From assembly GCA_029288335.1 (NCBI GenBank), contig JARIHJ010000012.1, forward strand, positions 1 to 6,514: a DNA stretch of 6,514 nt, read 5' to 3'. Origin of the DNA: Candidatus Saccharimonadota bacterium (GTDB taxonomy: Bacteria; Patescibacteriota; Saccharimonadia; Saccharimonadales; UBA4665). How positions within the stretch are numbered: the first letter of the stretch is position 1; each line of letters begins with the position of its first letter. Below the pieces are notes generated by a model that made no database searches, was not told the DNA's origin, and was given only the letters and a program-made list of their open reading frames with translations. A program made the position numbers and the translations under genes. This document shows positions 1-4,661 of the stretch, piece after piece.

Positions 1-56
1 AGCTCGGCCAGCAAAGCCCGATTCTGCTTCGATAGTATTGCCTTTACACGGTTCAT
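1..56 (-). CDS. 5' end of an unidentified minus-strand gene (partial)
   Basis: An ATG at 56-54 on the minus strand opens a frame that stays open to the window edge and reads MNRVKAILSKQNRALLAE. I do not recognise the family, and 18 residues are too few to assign a function. A perfect TATAAT at 74-69 lies 12 nt before this ATG, the same geometry as the rpmH promoter in this window, which supports a start here with a very short or absent leader. No Shine-Dalgarno is visible beyond AAAAG touching the ATG. The frame is also open upstream to a TAG at 167-165, but it contains no ATG, GTG or TTG there, so a longer N-terminus is unlikely. The gene diverges from the glycosyltransferase pair. Confidence 0.4.
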   Translation of the reverse strand, partial: MNRVKAILSKQNRALLAE

Positions 57-68
57 CTTTTCTAGAGT

Positions 69-76
69 ATTATAAT
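69..76. promoter_or_regulatory. Bidirectional -10 element between divergent genes
   Basis: The 8 bp ATTATAAT reads TATAAT on the plus strand (71-76) and TATAAT on the minus strand (74-69). Each is a perfect -10 hexamer, so one AT-rich core could serve both the leftward partial gene and the rightward glycosyltransferase pair. The -35 regions at 17-bp spacing are poor matches on both sides (ACGGTT at 48-53 on the plus strand, TTCGTT on the minus strand). The leftward product would be nearly leaderless; the rightward mRNA would have a leader of about 70 nt containing the hairpin at 128-150. Assignment rests on the hexamers only. Confidence 0.45.
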
Positions 77-127
77 CGAGAAACGGAGGAAAACGAAGTT
101 TACTTCTATTTTTTGAGTAACGAAGAT

Positions 128-150
128 TATATGGTGCGTAGTACCATATA
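128..150 (+). promoter_or_regulatory. Hairpin directly upstream of the GT2 start codon
   Basis: TATATGGT (128-135) and ACCATATA (143-150) are perfect 8-bp inverted repeats around a 7-nt centre. Inside, G136-U142 and C137-G141 could add two pairs and leave a 3-nt loop. The stem ends two bases before the ATG at 152 and covers the place where a ribosome binding site should be. No Shine-Dalgarno is visible within 15 nt of the ATG; the only strong one, GGAGG at 85-89, has no start codon at a suitable distance. The hairpin could limit translation, or as DNA it could be a dyad operator. It is not a terminator, since no U-run follows. Confidence 0.4.
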
Positions 151-151
151 G

Positions 152-1183
152 ATGAAGATGAGCACTAAGTCGACGAATAAAGTGGTGGTTGTGGTACCGA
201 ACTGGAATGGCAAGGACGACTTGCCGGCCTGCCTGGATTCGCTACTGGGTCAGAGCTTTAAGTCACACATCATAGTAGTCGAAAATGGTTCAATGGATGG
301 TTCTCTGGAGCTACTACAAACACACTACCCGCAGATAGAGCTAATTGTACACGGCGAAAACAAGGGCTATGCTGGCGGTGTAAATCCAGGGTTCAAAAGA
401 GCAATCGAGATAGGCGCCAGCTATGTAGCGCCTTTTAATAATGATGCTATCGCTGACAAAGATTGGCTTAAAAACCTAGCAGAATATTTAGACGCACACC
501 CCAAGGTAGGCACCGTGGATTCTATGGTGCTGAGCGCCGATGGAGATCATCTGGATAGTGTGGGTGAATGTTACACTACCTGGGGTCTGCCCTATCCGCG
601 GGGCCGAAATGAAACCGACGTAAACCACTACGATAACGAGCCAGTTGTGTTTGCTGCTTGCGGCGCAGCCTGCCTTTACCGCGTCGCAACACTCAAGGAG
701 ATCGGGCTCCTCGACGAAGACTTCTTTGCTTACTATGAGGATGTGGATCTAAGCTTTCGAGTGCAATTGGCTGGCTGGCAAATACGTTACGTGCCAACAG
801 CCCAGGTTTATCATCAAATTAATGCTACTGGCAGCAAGATCAAAGGCTTTATGACTTACCAAACTATGAAAAACCTACCCTGGCTTTTGTACAAAAATGC
901 ACCGGCCAGCGTATTCTGGCGCGTATTACCGCGGTTTATAGTCGCATATTGCTCATTTATTCTCAGCGCAATCTGGCGTGGCCAAGGCTGGCCAGCTATC
1001 CGCGGCTTCTGCAAAATGGTGCTATTACTCCCCAAAAAAACTGTCCAGCGTCGGCAGATCCAGCATGGTCGCAAAGTAACTTCCGCCTATATTTGGACCG
1101 CTATGACTCAGGGACTACCACCAAACGCGCGCAAATTGCGCTTGCTGTTTCACCCAATCAAGGCACGACGGAGCGAAGTATGA
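152..1183 (+). CDS. Family 2 glycosyltransferase (rhamnosyltransferase-like)
   Basis: A 343-residue GT-A fold glycosyltransferase of family GT2, a usual length for the WbbL/RfbN-like group that adds sugars from nucleotide donors to cell-surface glycans. Visible motifs are the N-terminal strand VVVVVPNWNG (11-20), ENGSMDGS (44-51), NKGYAGG (70-76), the metal/nucleotide motif FNNDA (95-99) in place of DxD, the catalytic-region motif FAYYEDVDLSFR (192-203) and a conserved His at 221. Residues 262-275 are hydrophobic and the last 50 are basic, suggesting loose membrane attachment on the cytoplasmic side. The donor and acceptor sugars cannot be told. Starts at 152 and 158 (residue 3) are both possible, and neither has a clear ribosome binding site. 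It overlaps the next glycosyltransferase by ATGA, so the two are translationally coupled and probably work on the same polymer. Confidence 0.9.
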   Translation: MKMSTKSTNKVVVVVPNWNGKDDLPACLDSLLGQSFKSHIIVVENGSMDGSLELLQTHYPQIELIVHGENKGYAGGVNPGFKRAIEIGASYVAPFNNDAIADKDWLKNLAEYLDAHPKVGTVDSMVLSADGDHLDSVGECYTTWGLPYPRGRNETDVNHYDNEPVVFAACGAACLYRVATLKEIGLLDEDFFAYYEDVDLSFRVQLAGWQIRYVPTAQVYHQINATGSKIKGFMTYQTMKNLPWLLYKNAPASVFWRVLPRFIVAYCSFILSAIWRGQGWPAIRGFCKMVLLLPKKTVQRRQIQHGRKVTSAYIWTAMTQGLPPNARKLRLLFHPIKARRSEV

Positions 1184-2277
1184 GCACAATCGCTATCGAC
1201 GCCCGCGAGTTGCACCAAAGCACCGGTCGCTACGTGGAGCGGCTGATTCATTACTTGCAAAAGATTGATACCGAACACGACTATATAATTTTGCTAACCC
1301 CGAAAGATATGGACAGCTGGGAGCCGAGTAATCCGCATTTCACCAAAGTCGCCTGTCCCCATAAAGAATTTACCTTCGATGAGCAAATTGGGTTTAAACA
1401 GCAACTTCAAGCACTTGGAGTAGACCTGGTTCATTTCACGATGATTCAGCAACCGGTTTGGTATCGCGGCAGGACGATAACCACCATCCAGGATCTCACA
1501 ACCGCTCGCTTCCGTAACCCCAGCAAAAACTACCTGGTCTTCACTGTAAAGCAGTTGGTTTACAGGTGGGTTATTAAAAAAGTTGCCAAAAAATCCGCCG
1601 AGGTGCTAACCATTACTGAATTTGTTAAAAACGACATTGTGGACTTCGCCAAGGTCAACCCCAACAAAATAACCGTTACCTACGAAGCCGTCGACGACTT
1701 CGACGAAGCGCCAAAACCCGTGCCGGGATTCGAGGGCAAGCGGTTCATTATGTTCAACGGCCGGCCATTGCCACACAAGAACCTGCGTCGCATTATTGAA
1801 GCATTTGCGCTGTTGGCTCCCAAATACCCCGACCTCTGCCTCATGCTTGCTGGCAAGAAGAACGCCATCGTCCAAACTTATGTTGACCTAGCTACCAAAC
1901 TGGGCGTGGCCGATCGAGTTGTGCAGACCGACTGGATAACCGACGGTCAGCTGAAGTGGGCTATGCAGCACACGCAGGCCTATATTTGGGCGTCACTGAG
2001 CGAGGGCTTCGGCCTGCCGCCACTAGAGGCTATGCTGAATGGTGCGCCTGTGGTCAGCAGTAACGCCAGCTGTATGCCAGAAGTCCTGGGCAGCGCTGTG
2101 TACTATTTTGATCCATTGGATGCCCAAGATATGGCCGCCAAAATTAGCGAAGTGCTCGATGATAAGCAGCTGCGCCAAAAGTTAGTAACTCTAGGCAAAA
2201 AACAGATTAAAAAGTACTCCTGGCGACGCATGGCCGAGCAGACGCTAGAAGTCTATAAACAAGCGCTTGGCGAGTAA
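1180..2277 (+). CDS. Family 4 glycosyltransferase (GT-B fold)
   Basis: A 365-residue GT4 glycosyltransferase with the GT-B two-domain fold: N-terminal acceptor domain about 1-180, C-terminal nucleotide-sugar domain about 187-365. The C-terminal half shows FNGRPLPHKNLRRIIEAF (192-209), the donor-binding signature SEGFGLPPLEAM (274-285) with both glutamates, and NASCMPEVLG (295-304). TITEFVKNDI (144-153) matches the usual serine/threonine loop before the linker. The frame is open upstream to 949, but the family start MSTIAIDARE begins at the ATG at 1180. That ATG has GGAG at 1170-1173, 6 nt upstream, and overlaps the GT2 stop by ATGA. Product: retaining transfer of a hexose or similar sugar to a growing surface glycan; specificity is unknown. 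Its stop codon touches the jag stop codon on the other strand. Confidence 0.9.
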   Translation: MSTIAIDARELHQSTGRYVERLIHYLQKIDTEHDYIILLTPKDMDSWEPSNPHFTKVACPHKEFTFDEQIGFKQQLQALGVDLVHFTMIQQPVWYRGRTITTIQDLTTARFRNPSKNYLVFTVKQLVYRWVIKKVAKKSAEVLTITEFVKNDIVDFAKVNPNKITVTYEAVDDFDEAPKPVPGFEGKRFIMFNGRPLPHKNLRRIIEAFALLAPKYPDLCLMLAGKKNAIVQTYVDLATKLGVADRVVQTDWITDGQLKWAMQHTQAYIWASLSEGFGLPPLEAMLNGAPVVSSNASCMPEVLGSAVYYFDPLDAQDMAAKISEVLDDKQLRQKLVTLGKKQIKKYSWRRMAEQTLEVYKQALGE

Positions 2278-2748
2278 TTAGCCGCTGGTGGGTTTTAGGA
2301 CAATGTGGCGGTCAGCGCCTTCGCCGCTCGATTCGCTGGCGACACCGTAATCAGCGGCGACTTTGTGGACGGTCCGGCGGTCCGCCGCGTTCATTGGCTT
2401 TAAATCCATCGGTTCACCGCTGGCTTTGACTTCCTTGATCCAGTCCTCGGCTTGTTTGGCCAAATGCTCAGAACGCTGTTTCTTGTAGTCGGCCACATCG
2501 ATGTTGACGCGGCAAATAGCGTAATCGCCGGCTTTTAGCGCGCTGGCGACAAGGAATTGCAGGGACCTCAAAGTTTCGCCGCGCTGCCCGATCAAAAAGC
2601 CATTCAGGTGGGTCGATGGCACGCTCATTTCGATAACCTCGTTGTCCTCGCTGGTCGTATAGACATCGGTGTTCAGGCCGAAAAACGACAGCAAATCCTC
2701 TAGGTATTTCTTGGCAAACTGCAGAGCGGCTTCGCTTTTTTCATTCAT
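2278..2748 (-). CDS. jag: Jag/KhpB (EloR)-type RNA-binding protein, KH plus R3H
   Basis: A 156-residue protein with a KH domain at about 35-90 and an R3H domain at about 95-153. The KH loop is seen as FLIGQRGETL (51-60), where GQRG is the GxxG nucleic-acid loop. The R3H core is NAADRRTVHKVAADY (120-134), with Arg124/125 and His128, followed by the usual SSGEGADRHIVLKP. Homologues bind RNA and influence cell elongation, division and envelope synthesis in Gram-positive bacteria; the gene usually sits next to yidC, as here. The N-terminal Jag_N domain of the roughly 200-residue Firmicutes proteins is missing. The ATG directly follows the yidC stop (TAAATG), with GGAGG at 2762-2758, 9 nt upstream, so it belongs to the yidC operon. 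No terminator is seen before the convergent gene. Confidence 0.92.
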   Translation of the reverse strand: MNEKSEAALQFAKKYLEDLLSFFGLNTDVYTTSEDNEVIEMSVPSTHLNGFLIGQRGETLRSLQFLVASALKAGDYAICRVNIDVADYKKQRSEHLAKQAEDWIKEVKASGEPMDLKPMNAADRRTVHKVAADYGVASESSGEGADRHIVLKPTSG

Positions 2749-3729
2749 TTAGTGCTTCCTCCGTTTACGCTTGCCGGCTTTCGATTTTTTTGGTCGCTTC
2801 GCCGCCTTTTTAGCGATAATTTCTCCTTCAATAGTATCATTTTTGGCCGATTCGGCTGTAGTTTTTTGAGTGCTTTTGACTTGTTTTTTGGCAGGACTGC
2901 CGGCGATTTGCTCCATTTCTGATTCGTCCTTGCGCAAAATATAGCTCTGCTGCAAAAAGGCCACCAAACCACTGACCAAGAAGTACAGGCTCAGCGCCGA
3001 TGCCAAGCTAATGGTGAAAAGAAACACCAGCCCGGGAATAAAATATTTGGTGCTTTTGCCGACAGCTGCGCTGACTTCGGCTTGATCGGCCTGCCTGCCC
3101 TGGCCGGCATCGCGCATAATCGCCCGCAGACCTTTGCTGTCTTTGCTGGTCGGCATCAGTTGTTGGCTTTGGAAATATTGAATGATAGCGCTGGCCGCCA
3201 CCAGGATGAAGGCTGGAAAATAAAAGCCGCCTTTGCCGCCTATCGCCGGCCGTGTCAGATTAACGAGGCCGAACAGCGAATCATCGAACTGATGAATGTG
3301 GTGGCTCAGATACTGCATCCAAGGCAGATGCTGTAAGCCTGGATAGGCAAACTGGACGATCTGGTGTGGGTCATCGACAACCTTACGCAAGCCCGCATAC
3401 AGGCCGATAAGTATCGGGATTTGGATAATTAGCACACCGAGGGAGCTGAACGGGCTGACGCCTTTCTCCTTATAAAGCTCCATCATGAGTCGAGATTCTT
3501 CTTGGCGGTTACCTTTGGTTTTCGCCTTAATTGCCTTAATCTCGGGTTGGAGCTGCCGCATCATTCTAGATTGATGCAACTGCTTTTTAAGCAGTGGCCA
3601 CAGCAACAGGCGAATAACCACGGTGAAAATAATTACTGCCAAGCCGAAGTTGTGACCCGGAATCAGCGCGTAAATTAGCACCAGAAGGTTAAAAATCGGC
3701 TGGATGATAATCAGCGTAAAAACATTCAA
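2749..3729 (-). CDS. yidC: Membrane protein insertase YidC/Oxa1 family
   Basis: A 326-residue YidC of the short Gram-positive/CPR type, without the large periplasmic domain of E. coli YidC. It inserts and folds membrane proteins, alone or with SecYEG. Hydrophobic segments lie at about 5-23, 29-47, 96-114, 169-186 and 229-258, the last perhaps holding two. Arg40 in TVVIRLLLWPL is the conserved positive charge of the hydrophilic groove. Residues 48-95 form the charged cytoplasmic hairpin. No lipobox cysteine is present. The tail is strongly basic, with 13 Lys/Arg in the last 20 residues, as in tails that bind ribosomes. The start is TTG at 3729, supported by AAGGAG 9 nt upstream; no ATG or GTG lies between the upstream in-frame TAG and this codon, and a nearby ATG at 3725 is out of frame. 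Upstream is rnpA (36-nt gap); downstream jag follows with no gap. Confidence 0.94.
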   Translation of the reverse strand: MNVFTLIIIQPIFNLLVLIYALIPGHNFGLAVIIFTVVIRLLLWPLLKKQLHQSRMMRQLQPEIKAIKAKTKGNRQEESRLMMELYKEKGVSPFSSLGVLIIQIPILIGLYAGLRKVVDDPHQIVQFAYPGLQHLPWMQYLSHHIHQFDDSLFGLVNLTRPAIGGKGGFYFPAFILVAASAIIQYFQSQQLMPTSKDSKGLRAIMRDAGQGRQADQAEVSAAVGKSTKYFIPGLVFLFTISLASALSLYFLVSGLVAFLQQSYILRKDESEMEQIAGSPAKKQVKSTQKTTAESAKNDTIEGEIIAKKAAKRPKKSKAGKRKRRKH

Positions 3730-3738
3730 GTCTAGATT

Positions 3739-3744
3739 CTCCTT
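3739..3744 (-). promoter_or_regulatory. Ribosome binding site fixing the TTG start of yidC
   Basis: AAGGAG on the minus strand (3744-3739) lies 9 nt before the TTG at 3729-3727. It is the only good Shine-Dalgarno in this gap and decides for the rare TTG start over the out-of-frame ATG four bases further in. Confidence 0.7.
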
Positions 3745-3750
3745 GCACCT

Positions 3751-3759
3751 ACTATAACA
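3751..3759 (-). promoter_or_regulatory. Extended -10 promoter candidate for yidC–jag
   Basis: On the minus strand 3759-3751 reads TGTTATAGT, a TGn extended -10 with TATAGT (5 of 6 to TATAAT), just after the rnpA stop. The -35 position at 17 bp is weak (TTATTA), as is common for extended -10 promoters. Transcription would begin near 3744-3745, almost at the yidC Shine-Dalgarno, giving a short leader. It would let yidC–jag be transcribed apart from rpmH–rnpA. Confidence 0.4.
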
Positions 3760-3765
3760 CGGGTA

Positions 3766-4116
3766 CTATCTGTTAATAATGCCGGCTTTAGTTAGTAAAT
3801 TGATGATTTCGTGGTCAAGCTTGGCGCTTGGCCAATCTATAACCTGATCGCTGAAGACACTAATAATTAAGTCATGAGGCTTTTTAATGTCGGCTTCGTT
3901 CAGCCTGATAACTTCGTAAATTCGGCGGCGGACTCGGTTACGCCGAACCGCGGATTTGTGAACTTTTTTACTCACCACCACGGCCGCGCGGTAACTATCC
4001 CGGTGTCGATTTAATTGATAGCGCAGGCTAATCTCAGCCGATCTGATGGTCTTTCCCTGCCGGTAGACTGGGCGTAGGCTGGCTAAGCCGTGAAAGCGAT
4101 GCTGTTTCGATATCAT
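3766..4116 (-). CDS. rnpA: Ribonuclease P protein component
   Basis: A 116-residue protein subunit of RNase P, which helps the catalytic RNA bind and cut the 5' leaders of precursor tRNAs. The family signature is clear: VVVSKKVHKSAVRRNRVRRRIYEV (46-69), containing the RNR motif, with the basic cluster RRNRVRRR at 58-65. N-terminal MISKQHRFHG matches the usual start of the family (short, then a basic LxxxxRF/HRF segment). I chose the ATG at 4116; a GTG at 4134 in the same frame would add six residues (MFTILD) with no better ribosome binding site. Neither start has a Shine-Dalgarno. It lies between rpmH (86-nt gap upstream) and yidC (36-nt gap downstream), the standard order in bacterial origin regions. 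Confidence 0.93.
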   Translation of the reverse strand: MISKQHRFHGLASLRPVYRQGKTIRSAEISLRYQLNRHRDSYRAAVVVSKKVHKSAVRRNRVRRRIYEVIRLNEADIKKPHDLIISVFSDQVIDWPSAKLDHEIINLLTKAGIINR

Positions 4117-4125
4117 ATCCAAAAT

Positions 4126-4154
4126 AGTAAACACTAACTAGCAAACAGTAAACA
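4126..4154. repeat. Three short AGYAAACA repeats in the rpmH–rnpA gap
   Basis: Plus-strand AGTAAACA occurs at 4126-4133 and 4147-4154, exactly 21 bp apart (two helical turns), with the near copy AGCAAACA at 4140-4147 overlapping the last one. The cluster sits directly upstream of the rnpA ATG. It may be a protein-binding site or part of the mRNA leader of rnpA. The units are short, so chance is possible. Confidence 0.35.
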
Positions 4155-4202
4155 GGGATGGCTGGCGATTGCCGCTTTTGTTAGTTGTCTGCTAGCTGCT
4201 GA

Positions 4203-4340
4203 CTAGGCGGACAGCCTGGTCCTACCTTTGGCGCGGCGGCGAGCCAGAACTTTGCGTCCCGTCTTGGTAGCCATCCGCTTAATGAAGCCGTGTTCGCGAG
4301 CGCGCTTGCGCTTTTTGGGTTGATAAGTTCGTTTAGGCAT
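4203..4340 (-). CDS. rpmH: 50S ribosomal protein L34
   Basis: A 45-residue, very basic protein read directly from the minus strand: MPKRTYQPKKRKRAREHGFI, then KRMATKTGRKVLARRRAKGR and TRLSA, ending at TAG 4205-4203. This is the complete L34 consensus, including KRTYQPK, HGF..RM.T..GR.VL..RR.KGR and L-S at the end, at normal length. L34 binds 23S rRNA in the large subunit. It heads the conserved rpmH–rnpA–yidC–jag run that reads away from dnaA. A perfect TATAAT lies only 11 nt before the ATG and no Shine-Dalgarno is present, so its mRNA is probably leaderless or nearly so. Confidence 0.97.
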   Translation of the reverse strand: MPKRTYQPKKRKRAREHGFIKRMATKTGRKVLARRRAKGRTRLSA

Positions 4341-4351
4341 AATCGAAGTTC

Positions 4352-4357
4352 ATTATA
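4352..4357 (-). promoter_or_regulatory. rpmH promoter -10 box (near-leaderless start)
   Basis: TATAAT on the minus strand at 4357-4352 is a perfect -10 hexamer ending 11 nt before the rpmH ATG. Initiation at the usual 6-8 nt downstream would leave a leader of only a few nucleotides. The -35 is poor (TTTTGG at 17 bp, or TTGGCT at 15 bp). It is the natural promoter for the rpmH–rnpA block. Confidence 0.55.
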
Positions 4358-4459
4358 CAGGTCGTCTGGGCTAGCCAAAAACGCTTATAGTTTTATAGTT
4401 GTCGAAAAAACGGCTTTCAGCGTGAAATCTACAATGCTTAGACCACTAAAGCAGCTTGT

Positions 4460-4468
4460 TTTTCCACA
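4460..4468 (+). promoter_or_regulatory. DnaA box TTTTCCACA
   Basis: TTTTCCACA differs by one base from the common DnaA box TTATCCACA. An identical 9-mer occurs on the opposite strand at 4566-4574, which suggests TTTTCCACA is the preferred box in this genome. Confidence 0.6.
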
Positions 4469-4480
4469 GCTAGGGACGTT

Positions 4481-4489
4481 TTTTCCACC
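4481..4489 (+). promoter_or_regulatory. Variant DnaA box TTTTCCACC
   Basis: TTTTCCACC, one base off the local TTTTCCACA box, lies 21 bp (two helical turns) downstream of the box at 4460 and in the same direction, so two DnaA molecules could bind the same face of the helix. Confidence 0.45.
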
Positions 4490-4513
4490 AAATTAACAGA
4501 TTGAATAGTGAGT

Positions 4514-4522
4514 TGTGGATTG
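4514..4522 (-). promoter_or_regulatory. Weak DnaA box CAATCCACA (minus strand)
   Basis: The plus strand TGTGGATTG reads CAATCCACA on the minus strand, 7 of 9 matches to TTATCCACA with the core TCCACA intact. It borders the phased TTAGT array. Confidence 0.4.
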
Positions 4523-4527
4523 ATTAA

Positions 4528-4554
4528 TTAGTGGTGGCTTAGTTTTGGCTTAGT
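4528..4554. repeat. 11-bp phased TTAGT array in the putative origin
   Basis: TTAGT occurs at 4528, 4539 and 4550, exactly 11 bp apart, within the units TTAGTGGTGGC, TTAGTTTTGGC and TTAGTAAAATT. The middle part contains TGGCTTAGT twice (4535-4543 and 4546-4554). The array lies between two minus-strand DnaA boxes, where an unwinding element is expected. Its role is inferred from position and phasing. Confidence 0.5.
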
Positions 4555-4565
4555 AAAATTGGGCT

Positions 4566-4574
4566 TGTGGAAAA
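4566..4574 (-). promoter_or_regulatory. DnaA box TTTTCCACA (minus strand)
   Basis: Plus-strand TGTGGAAAA is the exact reverse complement of the box at 4460. It lies about 15 bp upstream of the dnaA extended -10 element, so bound DnaA could repress its own transcription. Confidence 0.6.
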
Positions 4575-4588
4575 GTGCCGTTCTGATT

Positions 4589-4597
4589 TGTTATATT
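4589..4597 (+). promoter_or_regulatory. Extended -10 promoter of dnaA
   Basis: TGTTATATT is a TGn extended -10 with TATATT (5 of 6). No good -35 lies at 17 bp. A start near 4604 gives a leader of about 58 nt to the dnaA ATG. The DnaA box at 4566-4574 falls in the -35 area, suggesting autoregulation. Confidence 0.5.
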
Positions 4598-4661
4598 AGT
4601 CATTACAACCGTTAAAAAAGAGACTTAAAACGGGAACAAAAAGGGGTTGACGGAAACGTTA

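Larger units (their letters stand above)
4381..4661. other. oriC: Putative replication origin (oriC) between rpmH and dnaA
   Basis: The 321-bp gap between the divergent rpmH and dnaA genes has no convincing gene and is about 37% G+C by hand count (4381-4660). It contains four DnaA-box-like 9-mers (4460-4468, 4481-4489, 4514-4522, 4566-4574), an 11-bp phased TTAGT array (4528-4554) and the dnaA promoter. Both strands diverge here, and the rpmH/dnaA junction is a classical oriC site. The AT-rich 4490-4560 stretch between the boxes is the likely unwinding element. This is inferred; GC-skew or replication data would be needed to confirm it. Confidence 0.7.

Noticed and set aside
57..164. Minus-strand frame upstream of the ATG at 56, open for 36 codons and protein-like
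   Set aside because: It contains no ATG, GTG or TTG before the upstream TAG and it overlaps the promoter element; a real N-terminal extension would need a non-standard start.
949..1179. Upstream extension of the GT4 frame (77 extra residues)
   Set aside because: It lies entirely within the GT2 coding sequence in another frame. The GT4 family N-terminus and a good ribosome binding site place the start at 1180.
2260..2269. Palindrome CAAGCGCTTG as a terminator for jag
   Set aside because: It is followed by a short T-run on the minus strand, but the stem is only about 3 bp once a loop is allowed, and it is inside the GT4 gene.
2376..2386. GC-rich inverted repeat GGCGG-T-CCGCC
   Set aside because: It falls inside the R3H-coding part of jag, has a one-base centre and no T-run, so it reflects coding sequence, not a terminator.
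3082..3336. Plus-strand open frame of 84 codons
   Set aside because: It is antisense to the well-supported yidC gene and resembles no known family.
4290..4496. Plus-strand open frame across rpmH and the origin spacer
   Set aside because: It is antisense to rpmH at its start, has no ribosome binding site and runs through DnaA boxes.
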